The translations under genes were made by a program, and so were the position numbers. This document shows positions 17,511 through 27,101 of a DNA stretch of 64,000 bases, piece by piece. The stretch lies in contig NZ_DASSAB010000028.1 in the NCBI RefSeq assembly GCF_035685805.1, positions 1-64,000 on the forward strand, written 5' to 3'. The DNA comes from Dyella_A sp035685805 (GTDB lineage Bacteria > Pseudomonadota > Gammaproteobacteria > Xanthomonadales > Rhodanobacteraceae). Every line of letters begins with the position of its first letter. Within the stretch, counting starts at the first letter, position 1. The notes beneath the pieces were generated by a model. It searched no databases. It was not told the DNA's origin and saw only the letters and a program-made list of their open reading frames with translations.

Positions 17511-18155
17511 TCAGCTGGAGGCCTTCACCTCGAACGCCTGCGTGGACACCGGCTTACCGTCCAGCGCGATCTCCACCTTGTACTTGCCCTCGGGCCAGTT
17601 GTGCGGATTCTGGATCTTGAACGTGGTGACGGCGGGGCCGCGGGTGGCGATCGACTGGCTGATCGCGCTGACCAGCTGGTCCTTGCCCTCGACGTAGCTC
17701 CAGCGCGCACTGAGCGTGGCGCCATCGGTGACACCGCGCGTCTGCACGCTGGCATAGATCGCGTTCTGCGAGGCCGGGATGGTGTCCTTGGGCTTGCTGA
17801 CCGTGTGCGCCGCGGTGACCGCATCGCCCACCACCACCTTGTCGATGGCGAACGCGGTGTCCGCGGGAGCGGCCGTGGCGGCACTGGCGCTGGTGCCGGC
17901 ACGGGCCGGCGCCATGCTGGTGGTGGCCGGGGCGGGCAGCGCCGCGGTGCCGGCGGCCGCGGGAGCCGTGCTGGCCGGCGCAGGCGTGACCGGCGCCATC
18001 GGCGTGGCCGGGGTGTTGGTCGTCGGCGTGGCCGCGGTGCTGGCACCGGCGGGCGCCGTGGTCACGGCGTCGTCGTGCTTGCCGCAGGCGCTGAGCATCA
18101 GCAGGCCGCTGGCGGCGAGGCTGCACAGGAGAAGGGGGCGAGCGGACGTTTTCAT
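17511..18155 (-). CDS. Putative lipoprotein with Ala/Thr/Pro-rich linker
   Basis: 214 aa. Signal peptide and lipobox: MKTSARPLLL...LMLSAC, with acylated Cys at about 24, so it is anchored in the envelope. A low-complexity linker of Ala, Thr and Pro spans ~32-95. The C-terminal ~115-residue domain (FAIDKVVVGDAV...VSTQAFEVKASS) looks like an Ig-like beta sandwich of the kind that ends with a ligand- or protein-contact strand. I do not recognise a named family. It is single, with a strong terminator 20 bp after its stop. The start was chosen at the ATG that begins the signal peptide. Confidence 0.85.
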   Translation of the reverse strand: MKTSARPLLLCSLAASGLLMLSACGKHDDAVTTAPAGASTAATPTTNTPATPMAPVTPAPASTAPAAAGTAALPAPATTSMAPARAGTSASAATAAPADTAFAIDKVVVGDAVTAAHTVSKPKDTIPASQNAIYASVQTRGVTDGATLSARWSYVEGKDQLVSAISQSIATRGPAVTTFKIQNPHNWPEGKYKVEIALDGKPVSTQAFEVKASS

Positions 18156-18309
18156 GGGGGCATTCCGTCTTCGAAAGCGGGGAGGGGACACCATCCCTGG
18201 CGCTGCACAACGCGTGGGGACGCGAGGCAGGCGAGAAGGCTAGCGCCGACCGTCTGAAGCCCTGATTACCGGCCGCTTCCGCGGCCCGGCGAGCGTCCGC
18301 GGCGGGCGG

Positions 18310-19131
18310 CTACTGGCGCGCGCCGCGCAGGTTGACCGGCACCTCGCCGCTACTGCTGCGGAACGGGTTGATGTCCAGCCCGCCGCGACGCGTGTAGCGG
18401 GCATAGACGCTCAGCTGCTCCGGCGCACAGCGCGCCATCACGTCGGCGTAGATGCGCTCCACGCACTGCTCGTGGAACTCGTTGTGGGTGCGGAATGACA
18501 CCAGGTAACGCAGCAGTCCTTCGCGGTCGATCGGACGGCCGCGGTAGCGGATCTGCACGCTGCCCCAGTCCGGCTGCCCGGTCACCGGGCAGTTGGAGCG
18601 CAGCAGGTCCGACACCAGCGCCTCGTCCAGCGGATCAGCGCCCCGCGTGCGCAGGTAGTCCGGCCGCGGTGGGCCGTAGTGGTCGATGTCGAGCGCCTGC
18701 TCGTCCAGCGAATGGCCGTCCAGATCGCGGATCGCATGCACCACGCTCGAGGGCAGGCTCAACTCCGCGACAACCGGCGCACCGGCGGCGGCGGAAAGGT
18801 CGCGCTCGAGCGTGGCGATCAGCTGCGAGGCATCGGCCATGCGCTCCTGCGCAAAGCCGTTGAGGTAGAGCTTGAACGACTTCGACTCGATGATGTTCGG
18901 CGAGCGCGCCGGCACCCGGAACTCGGCGATGGCCGCCACCGGCTTGCCGCGCGCATCCAGCCAGGAAAATTCGTACGCGTTCCAGATGTCCACGCCGTGG
19001 AACGGCAGCGGCTCGGTCACGCCGATCTCCGCGCGCTTGGCCGCGCGCGGTATCGGAAACAGCAGCGAAGGGTCGTAGCGGTCGGCGTAGACGGTGGCCT
19101 TGCCGAGCTGGGAATCGTCTGGCGTGTTCAT
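18310..19131 (-). CDS. queF: NADPH-dependent 7-cyano-7-deazaguanine reductase
   Basis: 273 aa, the long (bimodular, E. coli-type) QueF. It reduces preQ0 to preQ1 in queuosine synthesis for tRNA wobble position 34. Visible motifs: the substrate segment ESKSFKLYLNGFAQ in the first T-fold, the catalytic cysteine C181 in NCPVTGQPDWG, and FHEQCVERIY and RRGGLDINPFRS in the second. The start MNTPDDSQLG was chosen because upstream residues of the longer frame do not fit the family. Cytosolic, single gene. Confidence 0.96.
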   Translation of the reverse strand: MNTPDDSQLGKATVYADRYDPSLLFPIPRAAKRAEIGVTEPLPFHGVDIWNAYEFSWLDARGKPVAAIAEFRVPARSPNIIESKSFKLYLNGFAQERMADASQLIATLERDLSAAAGAPVVAELSLPSSVVHAIRDLDGHSLDEQALDIDHYGPPRPDYLRTRGADPLDEALVSDLLRSNCPVTGQPDWGSVQIRYRGRPIDREGLLRYLVSFRTHNEFHEQCVERIYADVMARCAPEQLSVYARYTRRGGLDINPFRSSSGEVPVNLRGARQ

Positions 19132-19227
19132 CGGCCCAGTGTAACGGCTGCCGCAGACCATGCTGCGGCGCACCAGGCGCTGCGGCGGCGGGCACAACGA
19201 CGCAGGCCCGCCGACCGCGTGCGCGGA

Positions 19228-20232
19228 TCAGGCGTTGACCGCCGACATCATCGCCTCGGGATAGCGGGTGCCGGCGGCCACGTCGGGCGGAAACACCCGG
19301 GCGATCTCGGCCAGCTCGTCGGCGCTGAGCTGCACCTGCAGCGCGTCGAGGTTCTCGTCCAGCCGCGCCCGCCGCCGCGTGCCGGGAATCGCCACGATGT
19401 CCTCGCCCTGCGCCAGCACCCAGGCCAGCGCCAGCTGCGCGGGCGTGCAGCCCTTGCGCGCGGCGAGCGTGCGCACCTGTTCGACCAGCGTCAGGTTGCG
19501 GGTGAAGTGCTCGCCCTGGAAGCGCGGGCTGTGGCGGCGGTAGTCGTCCTCGGCGAAGTCCTCCGGCCGGGTGATCGCGCCGGTGAGGAAGCCGCGGCCC
19601 AGCGGCGAGTACGCCACCAGGCTCACGCCCAGCCGGCGACAGGCGTCGAGCATGCCGTTGGTCTCCGGATCGCGCGTCCACAGCGAGAACTCGCTTTGCA
19701 GCGCGGCGATGGGATGTACCCGGTAGGCCCGCTCGAGCGTGGCGCCGGAGGCCTCGGACAGGCCGAGGAAGCGCACCTTGCCGGCGCTGACCAACTGGGC
19801 CATCGCGCCTACCGTCTCCTCGATCGGCACGCTGGTGTCCACGCGGTGCTGGTAGTACAGATCGATGGTCTCCACCCCCAGCCGCCTGAGGCTGGCGTCG
19901 CAGGCGGCGTGCACGTATTCGGGGCGGCCACTGATGCCGCGCACGGTGGGGTCGGCCGGATCGCGCACGATGCCGAACTTGGTCGCCAGGAACACCTCGT
20001 CACGACGCCCCTTGATGGCCTGGCCCACCAGCCGTTCGTTGGTGTGCGGGCCGTACATGTCGGCAGTGTCGAGCAGGCTGACGCCGCGATCGAGCGCGTG
20101 CTGGATGGTGGCGATGGACTCGGCATCGTCACGCTTGCCGCCGGGTGCGCTGTAGAAGTCGCTCATGCCCATGCAGCCGAGGCCGAGGGCGGAAACCTGC
20201 GGGCCGTGCTGGCCCAGGGTACGTGTCTGCAT
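19228..20232 (-). CDS. Aldo/keto reductase
   Basis: 334 aa, TIM-barrel NADPH oxidoreductase of the YajO/Tas-like class. Motifs: LGLGCMGMSDFY, the catalytic Asp and Tyr in LLDTADMYG (~54-62), the catalytic Lys in FLATKFG, His in YYQHRVD, and SPLGRGFLTG and IPGTRRRARLDENL for NADPH binding. The substrate cannot be told from sequence; relatives reduce aldehydes and methylglyoxal. It is divergent from a LysR gene that probably controls it. The ATG at 20232 begins the family's MQTRTLG; an upstream extension of the frame covers the promoter. Confidence 0.93.
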   Translation of the reverse strand: MQTRTLGQHGPQVSALGLGCMGMSDFYSAPGGKRDDAESIATIQHALDRGVSLLDTADMYGPHTNERLVGQAIKGRRDEVFLATKFGIVRDPADPTVRGISGRPEYVHAACDASLRRLGVETIDLYYQHRVDTSVPIEETVGAMAQLVSAGKVRFLGLSEASGATLERAYRVHPIAALQSEFSLWTRDPETNGMLDACRRLGVSLVAYSPLGRGFLTGAITRPEDFAEDDYRRHSPRFQGEHFTRNLTLVEQVRTLAARKGCTPAQLALAWVLAQGEDIVAIPGTRRRARLDENLDALQVQLSADELAEIARVFPPDVAAGTRYPEAMMSAVNA

Positions 20233-20314
20233 GGAGTGCCTCTTTGATGAGTGGATGCGGCTGCCGGCAAGCATGCGCTGGCGACCGTTCACGCATTGTC
20301 GGGGGTCGTCGTGG

Positions 20315-20340
20315 TGCCGATAAATGCTGAATAATCGGCA
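20315..20340. promoter_or_regulatory. Candidate LysR operator between AKR and LysR genes
   Basis: Inverted repeat TGCCGAT-N12-ATCGGCA in the 134-bp divergent spacer, ending 26 bp before the LysR start. Size and placement fit a LysR dimer site; the flanking DNA is AT-rich. Confidence 0.55.
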
Positions 20341-20366
20341 ACACCATTCAATAAAGAACAACAATC

Positions 20367-21272
20367 ATGGATCGCATCGCCGCCATGCGGCTCTACGCGC
20401 GCATCGTGGAGCTGTCCAGCTTCACCGCCGCTGCCGATGATCTGAACCTGCCGCGGGCCACCGTCACCCACGCGATCAAGCAGCTGGAGGCGCGGCTCGG
20501 CGCGCAGTTGCTGCAGCGGACCACGCGCCGGGTGCGGGTGACCCGCGACGGCGAGCTGTACTACCAGCATTGCCGGCGCCTGCTGCTCGACCTGGACGAG
20601 GTGGAGGCCAATTTCCGGGAGGCGGCGAGCGTGCCCAAGGGGCGCCTGCGCGTGGACCTGCCCGGCGTGTTCGCGCGACTGCGGCTGCTGCCGCACCTGC
20701 CGGAGTTCTGCGCGCGCCATCCGCAGATCGAGCTGGACATTGGCACCGGCGACCGCTTCGTCGACCTGCTGCGCGAAGGGGTGGACTGCGTACTGCGCGC
20801 GGGCGAACTGGGCGACTCGGGCATGGTCGGGCGTCAGCTCGGGCGGCTCGCACAGGTAACCATCGCCAGCGCCGACTACGTGCGCCGGCACGGGGCGCCG
20901 CGCACGCTGGCCGAGCTGGCGCAGGGCCACGTGGCGGTCAACTGGGCTTCGCCGACCACGCGGCGGGTGGAGCCGCTGGATTTCATGGTCGGCCGGCGGC
21001 GGCGCGAAGTGATGCTGCCCGCGCGCGTCACCGTCAGCGGCGTGGATGCCTACCTCGGCTGCTGCGAAGTGGGGCTCGGGATTGCCCAGTTTCCGCGCTA
21101 CCACGTGGCCGACGCGCTGGCCGACGGCCGCATGGTCGAGCTGCTGCCGCAGTTTCCTCCGCCGTCGCTGCCGCTGACCGTGCTCTACCCGCAGCAACAC
21201 CAGATGCCGGCGCGGCTGCGCGTGTTCATCGACTGGCTGGTCGAGCTGTTCGACGCCCAGGGCCTGGAGTGA
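20367..21272 (+). CDS. LysR family transcriptional regulator (CrgA-type)
   Basis: 301 aa. Helix-turn-helix at 3-62 (MDRIAAMRLYARIVELSSFTA..., LPRATVTHAIKQLEARLG) and a LysR effector domain at 88-295 with the AGELGDSGMVGRQLG segment seen in the CrgA/DmlR subgroup. Members regulate an adjacent divergent oxidoreductase, often in answer to electrophiles or carboxylic acids, which fits the aldo/keto reductase next door. It converges on a GST gene 170 bp away. Confidence 0.92.
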   Translation: MDRIAAMRLYARIVELSSFTAAADDLNLPRATVTHAIKQLEARLGAQLLQRTTRRVRVTRDGELYYQHCRRLLLDLDEVEANFREAASVPKGRLRVDLPGVFARLRLLPHLPEFCARHPQIELDIGTGDRFVDLLREGVDCVLRAGELGDSGMVGRQLGRLAQVTIASADYVRRHGAPRTLAELAQGHVAVNWASPTTRRVEPLDFMVGRRRREVMLPARVTVSGVDAYLGCCEVGLGIAQFPRYHVADALADGRMVELLPQFPPPSLPLTVLYPQQHQMPARLRVFIDWLVELFDAQGLE

Positions 21273-21443
21273 TGCGGGGGACTGGCAGCATGCACGGCAT
21301 GCGCGACCGTGCGTGGCCTGCGCGTATCACCCGCGCCGGCCGATGCGCAGCGCGGGGCGCTCGCGATGCCGAAAGGGCGGCGCGCTGACGCTGCGCCTGC
21401 GCCTGCGCTCGCGCACGCCCGCTCGTCGCGCGCCGCAACGACC

Positions 21444-22187
21444 TCAGCGAAAGCCGCGCTGCGGCTGGCCGTCGCCCAGCGTGGTCGCGGTCAGCGCCAC
21501 GCCCATCGCCGCCAGCGCCGGACGCTGCTCGGCCAGCGGCAGCCGCACGATGTGGTCTTCCAGCGCAGCCAGTTTCTGCATGGCCGGCAGCGCCATCACC
21601 GCTGCCACCAGCGCCGCCATCCGCGGCCAACGCGTCGCGTCGATGGTGTATTTCACGAACGCGGCGGTGCGAAAGAAGCTCGCCAGGGTGAGGTCGGCGA
21701 TCGACAGCGCGCCGAACGCGAATTCCGTCGGCGGCAGCTGTGCCTCGAGATAGTCCAGCGCGGCCGGGATCTCCTGCTCGCGGGCAGTACGCACCATCGC
21801 CTCGTCGGCCTCTTCGCGAAACAGGAACCGTCGGGCGCCGAGCTGGAAAAACAGCCGCCAGATCAGCACGTCGCCCAGGTGGGTGTCGGCGTACTCCTCC
21901 AGCCAGCGCGCGCGGGCGCGGTCGGCGACATCGGCGGGATAGAGCGACGGCTCGGGATGACGCTCCTCCAGGTACTGGCAGATCACGCTGGAGTCGTTGA
22001 GTACCAGCGCGCCGTCGATCAGCACCGGGATGCGCCGCAGCGGGCTGAGCCCGGTGAATTGCGCGTTGCCGACGAATGGCGCGATCGGATCGAGCCGGTA
22101 CGGCACGCCCTTGAGCTCGAGCATCGCCAGCACCTTGCGCACGTAAGGCGAGATCGGGCTGCCGATGACGCTGACGGGCTCGGACAT
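21444..22187 (-). CDS. Glutathione S-transferase family protein
   Basis: 247 aa. The N-terminal thioredoxin-like domain (5-80) has the GSPISPYVRKVLAML active segment, RRIPVLIDG with cis-Pro, and NDSSVICQYLEE for the glutathione glutamyl group; a helical C-terminal domain spans 90-225. The likely role is detoxification or reductive chemistry in the cytosol. AGGAG precedes the ATG. A run of extra residues after ~225 (PLAEQRPALAAMG...) is typical of the proteobacterial branch. The substrate is unknown. Confidence 0.92.
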   Translation of the reverse strand: MSEPVSVIGSPISPYVRKVLAMLELKGVPYRLDPIAPFVGNAQFTGLSPLRRIPVLIDGALVLNDSSVICQYLEERHPEPSLYPADVADRARARWLEEYADTHLGDVLIWRLFFQLGARRFLFREEADEAMVRTAREQEIPAALDYLEAQLPPTEFAFGALSIADLTLASFFRTAAFVKYTIDATRWPRMAALVAAVMALPAMQKLAALEDHIVRLPLAEQRPALAAMGVALTATTLGDGQPQRGFR

Positions 22188-22430
22188 GGCGCGGCTCCTG
22201 CGGGCGGTGGCGAGGCGGGCAGGGTGCGCCGGCCCCGCGCAGAGCGTCAAGGCGCGTGTCGACAGGACTTCTGGCAGGGGTCCACCCGCATGGGGCGGAC
22301 TAGCATCAGGGGTTGGGCAGCGTCAGGGGCGCTGCGGGCGTCCGCCTCGCGGGCACGCCGCGAGTCAGGGAATGCTGTCCGTCACCCATGGCGCCTGCGG
22401 GCGCCCGTCTTCACGTCAGCGGAGTCCCCC

Positions 22431-24755
22431 ATGTCCTCTCCTTTCGGTACACCGCGCCTGCTCGGCGCGCTGGTGCTGGCCAGCCTGTCGGCCGGCGCCC
22501 ATGCCACCGACCGTACGCTTACCGACGCCGATTACGCCCGCGCCGAACAGTTCGTCAATTACAAGGCGATGCCGCTGGTCGATCACGCCGTCACCCGGGT
22601 GAAGTGGCTCGATGACACCCACTTCGTCTATGTCGACCATGACGCCGCCGGCGACCACTACCTGCGCATGGACACCGCCACCGGCCAGGCCACGCCGCTG
22701 TTCGACCAGGCGAAGATCGCCGCCGCGCTCGGCCAGCTGGCCGACGGCAAGCCGCTGGAGGCGGACAAGCTCGGCCTGCAGGACATCACGCTGACCGCCG
22801 ATGGCCGCTATCAGTTCAGCGTGCGCGGCAAGACCTACGTATGCAGCGCCGAGGCGGTCTGCGCCAAGCCGGCCACGACCGCCGCGGGCGACGAGCCGGG
22901 CGCGCTCTCGCCGGACAAGAAGAGCGAAGCCTTCATCCGCGACTGGAACCTGTGGGTGCGCGACGTCGCCACCGGCAAGGAGACCCAGCTCACCACCGAC
23001 GGCGTGGAGAACTACGGCTACGCCACCGACAACGCCGGCTGGAAGCACACCGACAACGCCATCGTGGAGTGGTCGCCGGACTCGACCAAGATCGCCACGT
23101 TCCAGCAGGACCAGCGCAAGACCGGCGACATGTACATGGTCTCCACCGATGTGGGTCATCCCAAGCTGGAGGCGTGGAAGTACCCGCTGGCCGGCGACAA
23201 GGACGTGACCATGATCGAGCGCGTCATCATCGACGTGCCGACCAAGAAAGTGGTGCGGCTGGACATGCCGGCCGACCAGCACCGCTCCACCCTGTGCGAC
23301 GACGTCAGCTGCGGCCCCGACGGCGGCTGGGACGACGTGAAGTGGGCGCCGGACGGCAAGACGCTGGCGTTCGTCTCCACCTCGCGCTTCCACAAGCACG
23401 AGTGGCTGCGCATCGCCGACGCGACCACCGGCAAGGTGCGCACGGTGTTCGAGGAAAGCGTGCCGACCTACTACGAGAGCGGCATCGGCCGCGCCAACTG
23501 GGCCTACCTGCCGGCCACCCACGAGGCGGTGTGGTACTCCGAGCGCAGCAACTGGGGCCAGCTGTACCTGGTGGATCTGAACACCGGCAAGGTCAAGCAC
23601 CCGATCACCACCGGCGAGGGCGTGGTCACCGAGATGCTCAAGGTCGACCCCGAGAGCCGCACCGTGTGGTTCGAGGCGGTGGGCCGGCAAAAGGGCATGG
23701 ACCCGTACTTCAGCCAGTTCTACAAGGCGAGCCTGGACGGCGGCAAGCCGACCCTGCTGACGCCCGAACCGGCCAACCACGAGATCAGCCTGTCGCCCGA
23801 TGGCGACAGCTTCGTCGATGCCTATTCCACCCCCACCATGCCGCCGGTCACCGTGCTGCGTGCCAGCGGTGATGGCCACACGCTCGCCACCGTGGCCAAG
23901 GCCGACATCAGCCGCCTGCAGGCCACCGGCTGGGTGCCGCCGGTGCCGGTGACGGTGAAAGGCCGCGACGGCAAGACCGCCCTGTACGGCCTGATGTTCA
24001 AGCCGACCGACTTCGACCCGTCGAAGAAGTACCCGGTGGTGGACTACATCTATCCGGGCCCCCAAGTCGGCTCGGTCGGTTCGCGCAGCTTCTCCGCCGC
24101 GCGCAGTGACCACCAGGCGCTGGCCGAGCTGGGCTTCATCGTGGTGGCGATCGACGGCATGGGCACGCCGTGGCGCTCCAAGTCGTTCCACGACACCTGG
24201 TTCGGCAACATGGGCGACAACACCCTGCCGGACCAGGTGCTCGGCCTGAAGGAACTGGGCCAGCGCAATCCGTGGATGGACCTGAGCCGCGTGGGCATCT
24301 GGGGCCACTCCGGCGGCGGCAACGCGTCCACCGACGCGATGCTGCGCTACCCCGACTTCTTCAAGGTCGCCTGGTCCGAGAGCGGCAACCACGACAACCG
24401 CAACTACGAGGACGACTGGGCCGAGAAGTACCAGGGCGAGCTCACCGTCGACAAGGACGGCAAGAGCAACTACGACGACCAGGCCAACGCCAACCACGCG
24501 GCCAACCTCAAGGGTCACCTGATGCTGGTGCACGGCACCATGGACGACAACGTGCCGCTGTCCAACACCATGGTGATGGTGCGTGCGCTGATGGATGCCA
24601 ACAAGGACTTCGACATGTTGCTGGTGCCCAATGCCCACCACGGCTACGCCAAGGACGCGCCGTACGTGATGCGTCGGCGCTGGGACTATTTCGTGCGCAA
24701 TCTCGCCGGCGACACGCCGCCGCACGAGTACAAGATGACGCCGCCGAAGCGGTGA
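22431..24755 (+). CDS. Dipeptidyl peptidase IV family (S9B) serine peptidase
   Basis: 774 aa, exported (signal peptide to about ...SAGAHA-TD, residue 25). The beta-propeller domain covers ~40-490 and contains the substrate amine-binding DPP4-type helix region. The alpha/beta hydrolase domain follows, with catalytic S627 in GIWGHSGGG, D705 in HGTMDDNV and H737 in NAHHGYAK. It removes Xaa-Pro or Xaa-Ala dipeptides in the periplasm. Abundant in xanthomonads that live on peptides, it complements the M61 peptidases at the left end. An AGCGGAG ribosome site precedes ATG. A 13-bp terminator follows the stop by 35 bp. Confidence 0.96.
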   Translation: MSSPFGTPRLLGALVLASLSAGAHATDRTLTDADYARAEQFVNYKAMPLVDHAVTRVKWLDDTHFVYVDHDAAGDHYLRMDTATGQATPLFDQAKIAAALGQLADGKPLEADKLGLQDITLTADGRYQFSVRGKTYVCSAEAVCAKPATTAAGDEPGALSPDKKSEAFIRDWNLWVRDVATGKETQLTTDGVENYGYATDNAGWKHTDNAIVEWSPDSTKIATFQQDQRKTGDMYMVSTDVGHPKLEAWKYPLAGDKDVTMIERVIIDVPTKKVVRLDMPADQHRSTLCDDVSCGPDGGWDDVKWAPDGKTLAFVSTSRFHKHEWLRIADATTGKVRTVFEESVPTYYESGIGRANWAYLPATHEAVWYSERSNWGQLYLVDLNTGKVKHPITTGEGVVTEMLKVDPESRTVWFEAVGRQKGMDPYFSQFYKASLDGGKPTLLTPEPANHEISLSPDGDSFVDAYSTPTMPPVTVLRASGDGHTLATVAKADISRLQATGWVPPVPVTVKGRDGKTALYGLMFKPTDFDPSKKYPVVDYIYPGPQVGSVGSRSFSAARSDHQALAELGFIVVAIDGMGTPWRSKSFHDTWFGNMGDNTLPDQVLGLKELGQRNPWMDLSRVGIWGHSGGGNASTDAMLRYPDFFKVAWSESGNHDNRNYEDDWAEKYQGELTVDKDGKSNYDDQANANHAANLKGHLMLVHGTMDDNVPLSNTMVMVRALMDANKDFDMLLVPNAHHGYAKDAPYVMRRRWDYFVRNLAGDTPPHEYKMTPPKR

Positions 24756-24790
24756 CGCCGCAGCGCCACCCGGTGGCCTGAGTGAAACGA

Positions 24791-24820
24791 CAAAGGGCCG
24801 GTCGCAAGACCGGCCCTTTG
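24791..24820. terminator. 13-bp perfect hairpin terminator
   Basis: CAAAGGGCCGGTC/GACCGGCCCTTTG with loop GCAA. It is placed between the converging DPP-IV and M56 genes and probably serves both strands. Confidence 0.85.
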
Positions 24821-24851
24821 TCTTGCCGGCGCCGTGGCGCCAGCGCCAGCG

Positions 24852-26702
24852 TCAGCGGGTGGTGACCGGCTGCGCCAGTCCCTTGGCCAGCGCTTCGTCG
24901 AGCAACGTGTCCATGCCGCGCGCGGCCTGCGCCGACGCGTCCGCCTGGCGCTTGCCCAACGCGGCCTGCTGCGTGCCGAGCGCCGCCTGTTGCCGGCCCA
25001 GTTCGGCCTGTTCGCGGCCCAGCGCTTCCTGCTGTGCCTGCAGTGCCTGCAGCCGCGACTGCAGCGCCGGCATGCGCTGTTCGCGATCGGCGCTGCCGGC
25101 CAGCGCGGCCTGCTCGCTCGCCAGTTCAGCCTGTCGGCCAGCCAGCTCGCCCTGCCGCGCGCCCAGCCCGCCCTGGCGGCCGCCCAGTTCGCCCTGCTGC
25201 CCGCCGAGTCGGCCCTGCTCGCGCGCCAGCGCGGTGACCGGCGCATACAGTGCCTTTGCCCGCGCCAGCAGCGCCTCGTCGCGGATGACGTAGGCCTGCG
25301 TGCCACGGCGGAACCACAGCAGCGGCTCGTCGCTCCGGCGCAGGGCACGCGCGGTGGCGACGTCACGCGACGTGCCATTCATGGTGATCGAGTCGCCGTC
25401 GAACAGGGCGAAGCCGTAGGCGGCGCCTTCGTCGGTGTCGATATCGACATGGCTGGCGCCGCGCAGATCCGCAGGCAACGCGGGCGGCGCCGGCGGCGGG
25501 GGCGGCGGAGGCGGCGGAGGCGGGGCGGGCACGTTCGCGGGCGGCGGCGGTGGCGGTGCGGGGGGTGCCGGTGGCACGCGTTGATCCCCGGCGGCTGCGG
25601 CGGCCGATGCAGCGGGGGCGGCAGGAGCGGCCAGCGCGGCCGGTGCTGCCACTGCAGCCGCAGCCGGCGCCGTCGCGTCTGCCGGCTCGGTGGCGCGGGT
25701 GACGCGGTAGGGCAGCAGCCCGATCGCGGCCACGGCGAGCACCAGCAGCCAGCCGCGCGCGCGGGATGAGGGTTCGATGTGCTGGAGCATGGTCAGGCGC
25801 CTCTTGAGGTTCTCGAACGTGGGGGAAGCACCGGCGAGGCCGGCGTGGAGGGGATGGCTCACGCCCAGGCGCAGCAGCAGGCGGCCGTACTCCTGCGGCG
25901 CCGCGCGGGCGTGCCGGAGTACCTGCGCATCGCAGGCGGCCTCGCGCTGCAGGGCGTACTCGCGCACCGCCCAGCGCACCAGCGGGTGGAAGAAGAACAG
26001 CTGCTGCGCCAGCGCCGGCACCCAGGCCAGCCACAGGTCGCCGCGGCGCAGGTGGGCCAGCTCGTGGTCCAGCGCCATCGCCAGTTCGGCCGGCGTGAGC
26101 GTGTGTTCGGCCGGCAGCAGCACGGTCGGTCGCCAGGGTCCGGTCACCTGCGGCGAATCGATGCCCGCGCACAGCCGCAGCGTCGGCGCCCGCGCCAGCC
26201 CCAGCTCGTTCGCACGCCGCGCGCACAGCGCCCGCAGCGCCGGATCGGATGCCGGGGCGGAAGCGAGACGTTGTGCCCGCGCACGCCGCCAACGCGTCGC
26301 GAGCGGCAGCAGTGCCAGCAGCAGCCCCGCCAGCCATGCCCCGAGCAGCGCGCTGGGGGCGTGTGCCGCCATCAGGGACGCGGTCGCCGGCACGGCCGGC
26401 GCCGACGACTCCGGCTGCACGGCGGGTGCGGTGGCGCGGCTCGTCGGCGCGGGCACGGCGGCGACCACAAGGGCAGTCGGCGCGGCGGCCGGCGCCAGCG
26501 GCAGCGCGATCGGTGCGGGCCAGGCCAGCCCGAGCAGCAGCTGCAGGCCGACCAGCCACCACAGCAGGCAGCGCGTCGCCGCCGGCAGTCGCGGCAGCCA
26601 GCGGATGGCCGCGGCCACCACCACGATCAGCGCGGTCGCCTGCAGCGACGTCCAGAGCAGGCGCTCGAGCAGCATCCGGGCGATATCGTCCAGCGCAGCC
26701 AT
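24852..26702 (-). CDS. M56/BlaR1-like membrane metallopeptidase with coiled-coil tail
   Basis: 616 aa. Membrane helices near 12-32, 42-62, 127-147 and ~310-330; cytosolic zinc site H213-E-L-A-H217 (DHELAHLRRGD) with a downstream EAACDAQVL segment, as in BlaR1/MecR1. Instead of a beta-lactam sensor, the C-terminal part has a long Pro run (~385-430), a short domain with DIDTDEGAAYGFALFDGD, and then ~100 residues (494-590) of Gln/Gly/Ala/Leu heptad-like repeats such as RQGELAG and RQAELAS, likely a coiled coil. It follows the BlaI gene by 1 nt. Likely role: on an envelope signal, cleave or inactivate the BlaI repressor. The signal is unknown. Confidence 0.88.
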   Translation of the reverse strand: MAALDDIARMLLERLLWTSLQATALIVVVAAAIRWLPRLPAATRCLLWWLVGLQLLLGLAWPAPIALPLAPAAAPTALVVAAVPAPTSRATAPAVQPESSAPAVPATASLMAAHAPSALLGAWLAGLLLALLPLATRWRRARAQRLASAPASDPALRALCARRANELGLARAPTLRLCAGIDSPQVTGPWRPTVLLPAEHTLTPAELAMALDHELAHLRRGDLWLAWVPALAQQLFFFHPLVRWAVREYALQREAACDAQVLRHARAAPQEYGRLLLRLGVSHPLHAGLAGASPTFENLKRRLTMLQHIEPSSRARGWLLVLAVAAIGLLPYRVTRATEPADATAPAAAAVAAPAALAAPAAPAASAAAAAGDQRVPPAPPAPPPPPPANVPAPPPPPPPPPPPAPPALPADLRGASHVDIDTDEGAAYGFALFDGDSITMNGTSRDVATARALRRSDEPLLWFRRGTQAYVIRDEALLARAKALYAPVTALAREQGRLGGQQGELGGRQGGLGARQGELAGRQAELASEQAALAGSADREQRMPALQSRLQALQAQQEALGREQAELGRQQAALGTQQAALGKRQADASAQAARGMDTLLDEALAKGLAQPVTTR

Positions 26703-26703
26703 C

Positions 26704-27090
26704 TCAACGCTCCCTGCGCTGCGACTGCAGCTGCGCAACCAGCGATTCGAGTTCGGCCAGCTCGGTGTCGCTCACCTCGGCCCGCTCGGAGAGGTAGGCG
26801 ACGAACGGCGAGACCGATCCGCTCAGGGTTTTTTCCACGAAGCTGCCGACCGCGCTGCGCATCGCCTCGGCCGGGCCGGTCGCGGTGCTGTAGCGGTACA
26901 TGCCGCTAGCCTGCCGGCGCCTGAGGTACCCCTTGGAGCGCAGGCGCTCCATCATCGTCAGCACGGTCGAGCGCGCCAGCCCGCGCGCCTCGCCGAAGCC
27001 GGCGGCCACCTCGCCGACCGACGCCGGCTGGTGCTCGGCCAGGTAGTGCAGCAGGGCGAGTTCCTGGTCGCCGATGGTCGGACGGGACAT
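26704..27090 (-). CDS. BlaI/MecI/CopY family repressor
   Basis: 128 aa. A winged helix-turn-helix (5-80) with GLARSTVLTMMERLRSKGYLRRR, then a helical dimerisation and cleavage domain (85-128). It binds palindromic operators as a dimer and is relieved by proteolysis through its partner M56 protease, encoded immediately downstream. Two matching operators lie 12-59 bp upstream of the ATG, so autoregulation is expected. Confidence 0.95.
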   Translation of the reverse strand: MSRPTIGDQELALLHYLAEHQPASVGEVAAGFGEARGLARSTVLTMMERLRSKGYLRRRQASGMYRYSTATGPAEAMRSAVGSFVEKTLSGSVSPFVAYLSERAEVSDTELAELESLVAQLQSQRRER

Positions 27091-27101
27091 GCGCGGACTC
27101 C

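Noticed and set aside
24852..26702. True beta-lactam sensor BlaR1
   Set aside because: The C-terminal part lacks the penicillin-binding SxxK/SxN/KTG set; it holds a Pro run and heptad repeats instead, and no beta-lactamase gene is near.
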